64,000 bases of DNA, taken from contig NZ_JAANCM010000007.1 of the NCBI RefSeq assembly GCF_011603255.1, positions 202,242 to 266,241 of the forward strand, written 5' to 3'. A program made the position numbers and the translations under genes. Below are positions 25,739 through 34,332 of the stretch, piece by piece. The stretch comes from Ferranicluibacter rubi (GTDB lineage Bacteria; Pseudomonadota; Alphaproteobacteria; Rhizobiales; Rhizobiaceae). Numbering within the stretch: position 1 is the stretch's first letter; the number at the start of each line of letters is the position of its first letter. The notes under the pieces are model-generated. The model was not told the DNA's origin, did not search any database, and saw only the letters and a program-made list of their open reading frames with translations.

Positions 25739-25827
25739 ACAACGTGGTTTTCCGGTCTGTTCCGGGACACGGTAAGCCGGCGCAGATCGGCTCAGGGAAT
25801 GCATGAAACTCCGAGAGGAACCGGACC

Positions 25828-26678
<851 letters not shown>

Positions 26679-26691
26679 CGCAACATCTCAC

Positions 26692-26774
26692 GCCGCAGGT
26701 CGGCCTTGAGGGCTGGCGCTGCGGCGCAAGATGGATGACGCAGCGACACCCTGATGCGCCATGACAGGCGCATC
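26692..26774 (+). promoter_or_regulatory. Intercistronic hairpins between binding-protein and permease genes
   Basis: Two inverted repeats lie in the gap: GCCGCAG (26692-26698) with CTGCGGC (26719-26725), and GATGCGCC (26753-26760) with GGCGCATC (26767-26774). Such structures after a binding-protein gene often stabilise its mRNA segment. The second one would bury an ATG at 26761, which favours the later permease start. Confidence 0.4.
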
Positions 26775-26802
26775 CGGCAGCGTGAAAGAGGGCATTCCGG
26801 GC

Positions 26803-27525
26803 ATGATAATCCTGCAAACCATCGGCTTCGGCCCCACGGGCTGGGGCGGGCTTCTCCTGGTCGCCACGCTGATGACGCTCTGCGTGACGGCGGCAGCGCT
26901 GTTCATCGGCATGGTCTTCGGCACGTTGATCGCCTGGGCAAAACTCTCCGGCAGCCGCATTGCGCGGGCCTTCGGCAGCGCCTACACCACCGTGTTTCGC
27001 GGCGTGCCGGAGCTGCTCATCATCTATCTCGTTTACTTCGGCGGCTCCAGCCTCGTCACAGCCGCAGGCTCGGCCTTGGGCTACCAAGGTTTTCTCGGCC
27101 TGCCCTCCTTCGTGGCCGGGGCGCTCGCCGTTGGTATCATTTCGGGCGCCTATCAGGCCGAGGTCTATCGCGGTGCGTTCCTCGCCATCCCCAGGGGCGA
27201 GCTGGAGGCGGCGCAGGCGATCGGCATGCACCGGACTTTGCGCTTCCGCCGCATCATCGCACCGCAGGTACTACGCTTCGCCATTCCGGGTATCGGCAAT
27301 GTCTGGCAGCTGAGCCTGAAGGATTCGGCGCTCGTCTCCGTCACCGGACTTGCCGACCTCATGCGCACCAGCCAGATCGCGGCCGGCTCGACGCGTCAGC
27401 ATTTTCTGTTCTTCATCGTCGGCGGCTGCCTCTACCTCGTTCTCACCAGCCTCTCCGACCGGGTGTTCAACGGTGCGGAACGCCGCGCCAACCGCAGCAT
27501 GCCCGCCGGCATCGGCCAGGCCTGA
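26803..27525 (+). CDS. Polar amino acid ABC transporter permease (HisQ-like)
   Basis: The 240-residue inner-membrane protein has five or so membrane segments and the ABC permease loop Gly-Ala-Tyr-Gln-Ala-Glu-Val-Tyr-Arg-Gly-Ala-Phe, with Glu-Ala-Ala-Gln-Ala-Ile-Gly near residue 140, typical of the HisQ/HisM family. I use the ATG at 26803, which gives the usual length. An in-frame ATG at 26761 lies in the loop of a hairpin and would add 14 hydrophilic residues. It pairs with the next permease. Confidence 0.82.
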   Translation: MIILQTIGFGPTGWGGLLLVATLMTLCVTAAALFIGMVFGTLIAWAKLSGSRIARAFGSAYTTVFRGVPELLIIYLVYFGGSSLVTAAGSALGYQGFLGLPSFVAGALAVGIISGAYQAEVYRGAFLAIPRGELEAAQAIGMHRTLRFRRIIAPQVLRFAIPGIGNVWQLSLKDSALVSVTGLADLMRTSQIAAGSTRQHFLFFIVGGCLYLVLTSLSDRVFNGAERRANRSMPAGIGQA

Positions 27526-27536
27526 GGGAGATACGC

Positions 27537-28247
27537 ATGGACCTCGACTTCATGGCCTCGACGATGCTGACGCTGGTGGCCGCCCTGCCGATGACGCTGG
27601 CGCTGTTCTCGCTCTCGGTCATCTTCGGCGGCCTTCTGGCACTGCTTGTCGTGTGGATGCGCGTTGGCGGCAATCCGGTCGCGCGCGGCTTTGCCAAGGG
27701 CTACATCTTCATTTTTCGCGGCTCGCCGCTGCTTATCCAGATGTTTCTGGTGTTCTACGGCCTCGGGCAGTTCGGCTTCATCCGCTACAGCGTCCTCTGG
27801 CCGGCCCTGCGCGAGCCCTTCGTCTGCGCGGTCCTGTCCCTGTCGCTCTGCACGGCGGGCTATACCGCCGAGATCTTCCGGTTCGGCTTGCGCTCGATCC
27901 CCGCACGGGAAATCGAGGCGGCACGCGCGGTCGGTATGTCCGGCTTCCTGCTGACGCGCCGCATCCTAGCACCCATCGCCTTTCGCAATGCCTTGCCCGC
28001 CTATTCGACCGAGGTCATGATGATGGTGAAATCGACGGCGCTTGCCAGCCTCGTCACGGTTTGGGAGGTGACGGGCGTCGCCCAGCGTCTGATCGCGCAG
28101 ACCTACCGCACCATGGAGGTCTTTCTCTGCGCGGCCGCCATCTACCTCATCCTGAACTTCCTCATTCTGCAGCTCATGGCATTTCTCGAATACCGCCTCA
28201 GCCCGCACCGCCGCGCAGCACCTCTCTTTCCGGCTGCCCAGCAATGA
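27537..28247 (+). CDS. Polar amino acid ABC transporter permease (HisM-like)
   Basis: The 236-residue membrane protein is the second permease of the system. The coupling loop Glu-Ile-Glu-Ala-Ala-Arg-Ala-Val-Gly-Met-Ser-Gly is near residue 122, and Tyr-Thr-Ala-Glu-Ile-Phe-Arg-Phe-Gly precedes it. GAGGGAG lies seven bases before the ATG. Its stop overlaps the ATPase start (ATGA), so the two are translationally coupled. Confidence 0.85.
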   Translation: MDLDFMASTMLTLVAALPMTLALFSLSVIFGGLLALLVVWMRVGGNPVARGFAKGYIFIFRGSPLLIQMFLVFYGLGQFGFIRYSVLWPALREPFVCAVLSLSLCTAGYTAEIFRFGLRSIPAREIEAARAVGMSGFLLTRRILAPIAFRNALPAYSTEVMMMVKSTALASLVTVWEVTGVAQRLIAQTYRTMEVFLCAAAIYLILNFLILQLMAFLEYRLSPHRRAAPLFPAAQQ

Positions 28248-29068
28248 CAACAGCCCCTTCCAGCCCGATCGGAACGCTCATGGCCAGTGCTCCCCATCTA
28301 TCCAGCGCCCCCCGCCTTTCCGTCCGCAATATTACCAAGAGCTTTGGCACTCACCAAGTGCTGCGCGGCATCTCGCTCGACGCGCATGACGGCGACGTGA
28401 TCTCGCTGCTTGGCGCCAGCGGGTCGGGCAAGTCCACTTTCCTGCGCTGCATCAACATGCTGGAGATCGCCGATGCTGGCGAGATCGTAGTCGACGGCGA
28501 AACGATCGCCATGACGCAGCGTGGCGGACGCATGGTGCCGGCGGATCGGGGCCAAGTCGATCGCATGCGCTCCGAACTCGGCATGGTGTTCCAGTCGTTC
28601 AATCTCTGGTCCCATATGACCATTCTGGAGAACATCATCGAGGGGCCGGTGCACGTGCTGAAACGGCCCCGCGCCGAATGCATCGCCGAGGCCGAAGCGC
28701 TTCTTGAAAAGGTCGGCATTGCCGGAAAGCGCCACGCCTATCCGGCGCACTTGTCCGGCGGGCAGCAGCAGCGCGCGGCGATTGCCCGGTCGCTGGCCAT
28801 GAAGCCCAAGGTAATGCTGTTCGACGAGCCGACCTCCGCGCTCGACCCGGAACTGGTCGGCGAGGTGCTGCGCGTCATGCGCGCGCTCGCCGAGGAAGGC
28901 ATGACCATGCTGGTCGTCACGCACGAGATGAGCTTTGCCCGCACCGTGTCGAACCGGGTAATCTTCATGAAATCCGGCGAGATCGATTGCGACGGCGCGC
29001 CCGACACCGTCTTCGCCGACGGCGCTTCGCCCGCCTTCCGCCAGTTCATCGGAAATTTCGGGGGCTGA
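28244..29068 (+). CDS. Polar amino acid ABC transporter ATPase (HisP-like)
   Basis: The 274-residue ATPase carries Walker A Gly-Ala-Ser-Gly-Ser-Gly-Lys-Ser-Thr near residue 57, the Q loop Met-Val-Phe-Gln-Ser-Phe-Asn, the signature Leu-Ser-Gly-Gly-Gln-Gln-Gln-Arg and Walker B Val-Met-Leu-Phe-Asp-Glu. The Arg-Thr-Val-Ser-Asn-Arg-Val-Ile-Phe end is typical of the HisP/GlnQ group. An ATG twelve codons in (28280) is an alternative start. The next gene begins two bases after the stop, so the lyase-like protein belongs to this operon. Confidence 0.87.
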   Translation: MTTAPSSPIGTLMASAPHLSSAPRLSVRNITKSFGTHQVLRGISLDAHDGDVISLLGASGSGKSTFLRCINMLEIADAGEIVVDGETIAMTQRGGRMVPADRGQVDRMRSELGMVFQSFNLWSHMTILENIIEGPVHVLKRPRAECIAEAEALLEKVGIAGKRHAYPAHLSGGQQQRAAIARSLAMKPKVMLFDEPTSALDPELVGEVLRVMRALAEEGMTMLVVTHEMSFARTVSNRVIFMKSGEIDCDGAPDTVFADGASPAFRQFIGNFGG

Positions 29069-29070
29069 CC

Positions 29071-30582
29071 ATGGACGCGGTGCGCATGGACGATGTGGTG
29101 CTGGAAACGCGGCTCGACTGGCGCGCGGTCGCACGCGTCGTGGAGGGCGCGCCGCTGGTCCTGTCAAAAAACGCCATCGCACGGATCGAGACGGCGCATC
29201 GCATCGTCGGCGCGCTGGTGGAGAGCGGCGTACGCGCCTATGGCATTACCACGGGCGTCGGCGCGCTGGCCGATACGGTGGTCGATCGCCCGTCGCAGAG
29301 CCGCCTGTCGCGCAATATCGTCCTCAGCCATGCCTGTGGCGTCGGGCCGCTGCTCGATGCAAAATCCGTGCGCGCCATCATGGCCGCGCAGGTCGGCAAC
29401 ATGGCGCATGGGCATTCCGGCATCCGCAGGGACGTCGTGGCAACGCTCTGCACCTTTCTCGAAAAGAACTGCATTCCCGACGTTCCCTCCCGCGGCTCGG
29501 CGGGCTACCTGACGCACAATGCCCATATCGCCCTCGTTCTCATCGGCGAGGGCAGAGCGCAGGTGGACGGGGTGTCCATGAGCGGGGTCAAGGCGCTGGC
29601 CGCACTCGGCCTCGCACCCTTGGTGCTGGAGGCCAAGGAAGGGCTCAGCCTCGTCAACGGCACGGCCTGCTCGACAGGGCTCGGCGCCCTGGCGCTGTCC
29701 CGCGCGGCAGCTCTTCTCGACTGGGCCGATGCCATCGCCGCCCTGACGCTGGAAGCACTGGGCGCGCAGATGACCGCCTTTGATGAAATGGTGCTGGCAC
29801 TCCGCCCGTCACCGGGTCTCCTCGCCGTGGGTGCGACCCTTCGTCGGCTCCTGGCCGGAAGCGGGTTGATCGAGGCTGCCAGGGGAGGGCGCACACAGGA
29901 TGCGCTTAGCCTGCGCGCGGTGCCCCATGTCCATGGTGCGGCCCGTGATGTGTTCGACGTCACCGCCGCCGTCGTCGATCGGGAACTCGCCTCGGTTACC
30001 GACAACCCGGCCGTTGCCGGCACGCCGGACGCGCCCCTTGTATTCTCGCAGGCCCACGCTGTGGCGCCTGCACTGTCACAAGCGCTTGATAGCCTCGCGG
30101 TTGCGATGGCGCAGTTGTCCGCCATATCCGAGCGCCGGATCGACCGCCTCGTCAACCCGCTAGTCAGCAGCCTGCCACCGTTCCTCGCCACCGACCACGG
30201 CGCCGGATCCGGCTTCATGATCGCGCAATATACGGCTGCAGCCCTTGCCGCCGAAAACCGCCGCCTTGCCACACCCGCGAGCCTCGACGGCGGTCTCACC
30301 TCCGGCAATCAGGAGGACTTTCTGGCGCACCCGACCGCTGCCGCAAACAAGCTCCTCGCCATTCTCGACAATGCCGAACAGATCCTTGCAATCGAATACG
30401 CCGCAGTTGTCCAAGCCCACGACCTCATAGCAGCCACGCCACACACCCGCGCTCCCGCCACAGATCGCCTCCACCGCCACCTGCGCCGCATAATCCCCCT
30501 CTACGCCGACGATCGGCCGCTCGGCCAGGATCTGGAAATCACCCGGCGTCTGATGACAGACGTCGACGTCACCGAGATGTGA
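29071..30582 (+). CDS. Histidine/aromatic ammonia-lyase-like protein lacking the MIO triad
   Basis: The 503-residue protein has the full length and fold signature of histidine ammonia-lyase: Tyr-Gly-Ile-Thr-Thr-Gly-Val-Gly near residue 52, Asn-Gly-Thr-Ala-Cys-Ser-Thr-Gly near 195, and Gly-Asn-Gln-Glu-Asp-Phe near 412. The Ala-Ser-Gly triad that cyclises to the MIO cofactor is missing: Gly142-Ser-Ala-Gly145 runs straight into Tyr-Leu-Thr-His, a gap of exactly three residues against classic HutH. The active-site Tyr of Gln-Asp-Pro-Tyr-Ser-Leu-Arg is Leu279. A classical ammonia-lyase reaction therefore looks unlikely. It may bind or isomerise the transported amino acid, which is inference. Confidence 0.8.
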   Translation: MDAVRMDDVVLETRLDWRAVARVVEGAPLVLSKNAIARIETAHRIVGALVESGVRAYGITTGVGALADTVVDRPSQSRLSRNIVLSHACGVGPLLDAKSVRAIMAAQVGNMAHGHSGIRRDVVATLCTFLEKNCIPDVPSRGSAGYLTHNAHIALVLIGEGRAQVDGVSMSGVKALAALGLAPLVLEAKEGLSLVNGTACSTGLGALALSRAAALLDWADAIAALTLEALGAQMTAFDEMVLALRPSPGLLAVGATLRRLLAGSGLIEAARGGRTQDALSLRAVPHVHGAARDVFDVTAAVVDRELASVTDNPAVAGTPDAPLVFSQAHAVAPALSQALDSLAVAMAQLSAISERRIDRLVNPLVSSLPPFLATDHGAGSGFMIAQYTAAALAAENRRLATPASLDGGLTSGNQEDFLAHPTAAANKLLAILDNAEQILAIEYAAVVQAHDLIAATPHTRAPATDRLHRHLRRIIPLYADDRPLGQDLEITRRLMTDVDVTEM

Positions 30583-30612
30583 CCGCGAATATACCGGCAG
30601 GCGGGTTGCTCG

Positions 30613-30791
30613 CGTTGAGCGTCTCGCTGGTAGAACCGGATTATCAAGGAGGCGAAGGTCGAATACGCCCCACGGAGTCTCGATGCCGCGTTCTATCCGT
30701 AACGCGTCGCCCGACACATGAGGACAGCGGTTTATCTCCAGCGCGCTCAGCGTCGAACCCGTTGAGCTGGATTATCAATCAACGTCGAATA
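30613..30791. repeat. Two degenerate copies of an intergenic element
   Basis: The words CGTTGAGC, GGATTATCAA and GTCGAATA occur in the same order twice, at 30613, 30638 and 30658, and again at 30760, 30769 and 30784. Spacing between the first two words differs (17 bases and 1 base), so these are decayed or only partly related copies. The 250-base gap holds nothing else I can name. Confidence 0.3.
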
Positions 30792-30832
30792 TTTCACGGC
30801 AAAATACGGTACAGAACCGGTATAGTGGCGCA

Positions 30833-31057
30833 ATGAGCAGATTTGAAGACCTCGAAGCCGCGACGCTGGAGCGACTGCGCACATTGAAGGCCAAGCCCGA
30901 TATGACGATCAACCTGATAGATATGGGGGCACCCTTGAACGCCGCCGGTTACTCCCAGGAAGAGGTTCTGGCAGTCCTGCTGGCCCTCGAACAGGAGAAG
31001 ATTGTCGCCCTCGCGCCCGGGAACCGGCTGCTCATCCTCAAGGATTTGCCGCAATAG
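30833..31057 (+). CDS. Small protein of unknown function, 74 residues
   Basis: The protein is acidic and mostly helical by composition, starting Met-Ser-Arg-Phe-Glu-Asp-Leu-Glu-Ala-Ala-Thr-Leu-Glu-Arg-Leu. A Tyr-Ser-Gln-Glu-Glu-Val-Leu-Ala-Val-Leu-Leu-Ala-Leu-Glu segment and a terminal Asn-Arg-Leu-Leu-Ile-Leu-Lys follow. The second half could be a small winged-helix-like fold, since a helix is followed by Lys-Ile-Val-Ala-Leu and Asn-Arg-Leu-Leu-Ile-Leu strands. No strong ribosome site is visible. It converges with the response regulator, 12 bases away. I do not recognise a family. Confidence 0.55.
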   Translation: MSRFEDLEAATLERLRTLKAKPDMTINLIDMGAPLNAAGYSQEEVLAVLLALEQEKIVALAPGNRLLILKDLPQ

Positions 31058-31069
31058 CAAGTTCGATTG

Positions 31070-31459
31070 TCACTGCATGATCCTCTCCGCGATTCCGTCG
31101 AGCGCTTTTACGACGGAGACAGGCGGGTATGGTTTGGAAAAGAAAAGGCCGTTTTCCGGCAGCGTCTCATGGGCCACGTTGACATGTCCTGACGCGATGA
31201 TGATCGAGACCGGAGGCCACCGGTCGCGCACGGCATGCGCCAGCTTTAGGCCGTCCATGGACCCAGGCATGTCGACATCCGTAAAGAGAACGCAGATGTC
31301 GTGGTGTTTCTCCATTAGACGGATCGCCTCATCGGCATTACCTGCGCCATAAACTGTGAAGCCCGCATCTTCGACCATGTCCATCGCGTCCATAAGCAGA
31401 AGCGGCTCGTCTTCGACGACAAGAACGGCTATGCGCCGGCGGTCGTAACTCTGTCCCAT
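31070..31459 (-). CDS. Single-domain response regulator
   Basis: The 129-residue receiver domain has the acidic pair in Val-Val-Glu-Asp-Glu-Pro, the phospho-acceptor Asp in Leu-Phe-Thr-Asp-Val-Asp-Met-Pro, a Ser-Gly-His in place of the usual switch Thr region, and the conserved Lys in Phe-Phe-Ser-Lys-Pro-Tyr. There is no output domain, so it would act through protein contacts or as a phosphate sink. The ATG at 31459 is two bases after the kinase stop; a TTG two codons upstream is less likely. Pairs of this kind are common beside HWE/HisKA_2 kinases in rhizobia. Confidence 0.88.
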   Translation of the reverse strand: MGQSYDRRRIAVLVVEDEPLLLMDAMDMVEDAGFTVYGAGNADEAIRLMEKHHDICVLFTDVDMPGSMDGLKLAHAVRDRWPPVSIIIASGHVNVAHETLPENGLFFSKPYPPVSVVKALDGIAERIMQ

Positions 31460-31461
31460 GA

Positions 31462-32517
31462 TCAATCCGGTGCGAGATCGGTTTCATCCGGTCGCAGCGT
31501 TCCTTCCAGTTCGTATTTAAGTCCGCCTCGCGTATATTGTGTCCTGGCGCTTCCCTTGAAATAGGCAGGCACCACGCGTTCGGTCAGTCTTGAACCGAAC
31601 CCACGCCTTAAAGGTTCCGCAACTCCCGGTCCGCCCGACTCGATCCAACTAAACCGAAAGCCGTTACCGTCTGGCGAATCCCAGAGAATCGTAACGATGC
31701 CCGCTTCGGTCAGCAGCGCGCCGTACTTGGTCGCATTCGTTGCTAACTCATGGATCGCCAGCGCGAGCCCGAGGGAACGTTGTGCTTCAAGAGAGAGCGA
31801 GGGGCCGTCGATCCGGAAGCGTCCTGTTCCGTCATCGTGCGGAGAAACGGCGGTCCTGACGAGCGTCTCCACGTCGGCTGCCGACCAATCGGTCGCCGTC
31901 AACGCATCCTGTGCGCGGGCGAGGGCCTGAATGCGCGCTGATGCAAGCCCCGCGGCAAGTTTAGGGTCCGGGTTATTGCGCAGGCTCTGCGAGACGACGG
32001 CCTGAACCATGGCCAAGGTGTTTTTCATACGATGGGAAAGCTCGCGCTGCAGGATGCGTTGCTGGCGTTCACGATCCTTCTGCTCCCCCAGCAATCGCCG
32101 CTGCTCACGCACGAGATCGCCGCTTCTCGCCCGCTCTTCGCGCAGGCCGTCTACCGCTCTGTGCATGACTTGGATCAGAAGAATGTCGACACCGACGACA
32201 CATACGTAAAACGCCAGCGCCACGAGCACCGACGTATCGAGCGAGAACGAACCGAAAGGTGGAATGAACCAGTACCATGCGGCAATGCCGCAGGCGAGGG
32301 CGCAAACCGCTCCGGGCAGGAGACCTGCAAGAAAAGCGGTTAGGATAACGGCCGGGAAGAACGTGAGATAGGGGAAGCCCGGTGGCAGAACATGGTCGAA
32401 GAGGAACCTGGCGTAGACGGCGCAGGCAAAGGCCGCAAACGCGATACCCCAAGCCACCACAGGGGAAAAGCGAACCCGGTCGCTCAAAGTGAAGAGGTGA
32501 AGTCTGAGTGTGGTCAT
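31462..32517 (-). CDS. Membrane HWE/HisKA_2-type sensor histidine kinase
   Basis: The 351-residue kinase starts with a DUF4118-like block of about four membrane helices (residues about 15-115). A coiled linker follows, then the phospho-acceptor box Glu-Leu-Ser-His-Arg-Met-Lys-Asn-Thr-Leu near residue 164. The ATPase domain has Glu-Leu-Ala-Thr-Asn-Ala-Thr-Lys-Tyr-Gly, typical of the HisKA_2/HWE group. The signal is unknown. It is followed directly by the single-domain regulator gene. The ATG at 32517 is preferred; the frame is open 19 codons further up. Confidence 0.85.
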   Translation of the reverse strand: MTTLRLHLFTLSDRVRFSPVVAWGIAFAAFACAVYARFLFDHVLPPGFPYLTFFPAVILTAFLAGLLPGAVCALACGIAAWYWFIPPFGSFSLDTSVLVALAFYVCVVGVDILLIQVMHRAVDGLREERARSGDLVREQRRLLGEQKDRERQQRILQRELSHRMKNTLAMVQAVVSQSLRNNPDPKLAAGLASARIQALARAQDALTATDWSAADVETLVRTAVSPHDDGTGRFRIDGPSLSLEAQRSLGLALAIHELATNATKYGALLTEAGIVTILWDSPDGNGFRFSWIESGGPGVAEPLRRGFGSRLTERVVPAYFKGSARTQYTRGGLKYELEGTLRPDETDLAPD

Positions 32518-33004
32518 TCCGCCAACGGGTCCGGGAGAGGTGTCCTGCTTCGCCGCTCCGTGGCGGTACGTCAACTGCAGATACGGTAAGTTCTGGTGCG
32601 ATTACGTCATATTCAACTTACCTATCCCCTGAATGGATCGCAACGCAACGTTGAGGGAGCCTGAAGTATGGCTGATCGGGGGCTGAGGATATCACGAAGA
32701 TGAACCGGAGAGCCCCTTAGGATCTCGTCGACGACGGAAAAGATCAGCACCACCATGACATCAGTCCAACGTCGGCGACCAAAAGGACCACAGCCGGTAT
32801 CAGCTGTTCGATCGAGAAAACCGGAAGTTGACTTCCATCTCGGAAGCCTCTATGAATGGTTTATCGATATTTTGCTTGCTGAGCTTTGGTTATCGCGCGA
32901 TTGGCACCGCGCTTCGAACGAACCTTCCTTTCAAAAACATCGCTGTCACTATCCGCGCCGCCTTAGCGACGCGGTCGATCAACATTGCTTTGAAAGGGTT
33001 CATC
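32518..33004. promoter_or_regulatory. Divergent region and long cspA leader
   Basis: These 487 bases contain no supported gene. They include the promoter side of the kinase gene and, on the plus strand, the probable long 5' leader of cspA. Within the leader a GCGCG and CGCGC pair at about 32905-32922 could form a stem. Long structured leaders are typical of cold-shock genes. I could not place promoter boxes. Confidence 0.4.
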
Positions 33005-33214
33005 ATGACCACAGGCACAGTTAAATGGTTCAACTCCACCAAAGGCTTCGGCTTCATTCAGCCTGACAACGGCGGCGAAGATGCTTTCGTCCACATCTCG
33101 GCTGTTGAGCGCGCGGGAATGCGCGAAATCGTTGAAGGCCAGAAGATCGGCTACGAACTCGAGCGCGACAACAAATCGGGCAAGATGTCGGCCTGCAATC
33201 TCCAGGCCGCTTGA
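33005..33214 (+). CDS. cspA: Cold-shock protein, CspA family
   Basis: The 69-residue protein is a single cold-shock domain. The two RNA-binding motifs are Lys-Gly-Phe-Gly-Phe-Ile (residues 13-18) and Asp-Ala-Phe-Val-His-Ile (26-31). It binds single-stranded nucleic acid and acts as an RNA chaperone. The ATG at 33005 follows AAAGGG; an open frame reaching 59 codons further upstream is not protein-like. A rho-independent terminator follows about 60 bases after the stop, and a small gene lies beyond it. Confidence 0.93.
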   Translation: MTTGTVKWFNSTKGFGFIQPDNGGEDAFVHISAVERAGMREIVEGQKIGYELERDNKSGKMSACNLQAA

Positions 33215-33274
33215 TCATAAACGGTTCCGTCCTTGACCACGGATGTACTGGCACCGACGAAACCGATTTATCCG

Positions 33275-33303
33275 AAAGGCCGGGCTTAAAGCCTGGCCTT
33301 TTT
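33275..33303 (+). terminator. Rho-independent terminator after cspA
   Basis: AAAGGCCGGGCT (33275-33286), loop TAA and AGCCTGGCCTTT (33290-33301) form a 12-bp stem with one G-U pair, followed by further T residues. It lies between cspA and the downstream small gene, so read-through would be needed for joint transcription. Confidence 0.8.
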
Positions 33304-33335
33304 CTTTGGCGGACCTACAAACAACAGGATCATCC

Positions 33336-33560
33336 ATGTCGGAAACATACTCCAAATCGAGGCAGCAGGCGGAGATCGCGTTCGGCCTGACGCAGGCACC
33401 GTTCTTCGGTCATTCAAAAGCCGTCGAAGAGCTCGATTCTATCGTGCAGACACGCGAAGCAAAAACGCTGCGGCTCCGTGAGGCACGCCTCGCCAAGGAG
33501 GCGACGATCGTTGCTACCGCGGCACAGGCGCTTCTAACGCAGCGCCGAAAAATCAGGTGA
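33336..33560 (+). CDS. Small charged protein downstream of cspA, 74 residues
   Basis: The protein begins Met-Ser-Glu-Thr-Tyr-Ser-Lys-Ser-Arg-Gln-Gln-Ala-Glu and is rich in Ala, Arg, Lys and Glu, with a probable long helix in Ala-Lys-Thr-Leu-Arg-Leu-Arg-Glu-Ala-Arg-Leu-Ala-Lys-Glu-Ala. I recall similar small proteins encoded after cold-shock genes in Rhizobiaceae; their function is unknown. AACAGGAT precedes the ATG. The frame is open upstream through the terminator, but that part is not protein-like. Confidence 0.6.
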   Translation: MSETYSKSRQQAEIAFGLTQAPFFGHSKAVEELDSIVQTREAKTLRLREARLAKEATIVATAAQALLTQRRKIR

Positions 33561-33616
33561 CATCCTTCGGCAAGGGAAGCTTATGTCCCGAGCCGAGACA
33601 CGGAGGGATTTGATGA

Positions 33617-34279
33617 TCAACAATCAACCTCTCCCGGAACGCGCCGAAATTCGGAAACGCAGAGTTCGTTTCGAGCCATGACGAGTGCATTTCCAACGCA
33701 TCGCCGGCGGAACGCCTCATTGTTCGGCAATCTGCTGACGAACGCTCGGAACCATGCCGGAGCAACCAGTGCCTCAACGACGGCGTCTTGGTCGAGGAGC
33801 GGCGGCAACTCTCCACGTTGAACGGCTCTTTCCAGCATCACGTACGAACGCGAAAAGCGTCCGCGCCAGAACTCACCGAGAACGTCACTGACCGCCTCGT
33901 CGCCTTCGATGGAAGCCACGAAAAGAGCCTGCGTCAGTTTCGTCATTCCGGGGTCGTCCAGCATAGCCGTGATACTTTCGAGATATGTTAGGAAATCCCT
34001 CTCGATCGACCCGGTATTTGGAACAGGTACAAACGTGTCGCTGAGATCGATCAGCATATCGGCGACAAGACGGGGACGTGTAGGCCAACGTCTGTAGACG
34101 GTCGCGCTGTCCACTCCCGCCAAGGCAGCAACGCTGCGATGGGAAAGGCTGCCATAACCCTGCTCCTGAAGTATTCGGAGGACAGCCCCGACTACGGCCT
34201 GGCGCACGCGTGCGTTGCGCCCGCCTGGTCTCTCCTTCACCCGATCGAATTCCGTCACTTCGGGCCGGCTTGACCGCAT
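33617..34279 (-). CDS. TetR-family transcriptional regulator
   Basis: The 220-residue protein has the TetR helix-turn-helix at about residues 28-75 (Gly-Ser-Leu-Ser-His-Arg-Ser-Val-Ala-Ala-Leu-Ala-Gly-Val-Asp, then Thr-Val-Tyr-Arg-Arg-Trp). A helical C-terminal ligand domain follows. It is divergent from the metallo-hydrolase gene with a 53-base gap that holds a near-perfect 26-bp palindrome, so it is likely the repressor of that gene and of itself. Confidence 0.87.
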   Translation of the reverse strand: MRSSRPEVTEFDRVKERPGGRNARVRQAVVGAVLRILQEQGYGSLSHRSVAALAGVDSATVYRRWPTRPRLVADMLIDLSDTFVPVPNTGSIERDFLTYLESITAMLDDPGMTKLTQALFVASIEGDEAVSDVLGEFWRGRFSRSYVMLERAVQRGELPPLLDQDAVVEALVAPAWFRAFVSRLPNNEAFRRRCVGNALVMARNELCVSEFRRVPGEVDC

Positions 34280-34297
34280 CTTCGATTGCTCCTATTT

Positions 34298-34323
34298 CTT
34301 AATGCAACATATATCGCATTAAG
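34298..34323. promoter_or_regulatory. Candidate TetR operator
   Basis: Exact 8-bp arms CTTAATGC (34298-34305) and GCATTAAG (34316-34323) flank a 10-base AT-rich spacer. The site lies 9 bases before the hydrolase ATG and 18 bases from the tetR start, where a bound dimer would block both genes. Confidence 0.6.
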
Positions 34324-34332
34324 GACGGTATC

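Noticed and set aside
32828..33004. 59-codon extension of cspA
   Set aside because: Cold-shock proteins of this family start right before Thr-Gly-Thr-Val-Lys-Trp-Phe, and the upstream part is leader RNA.
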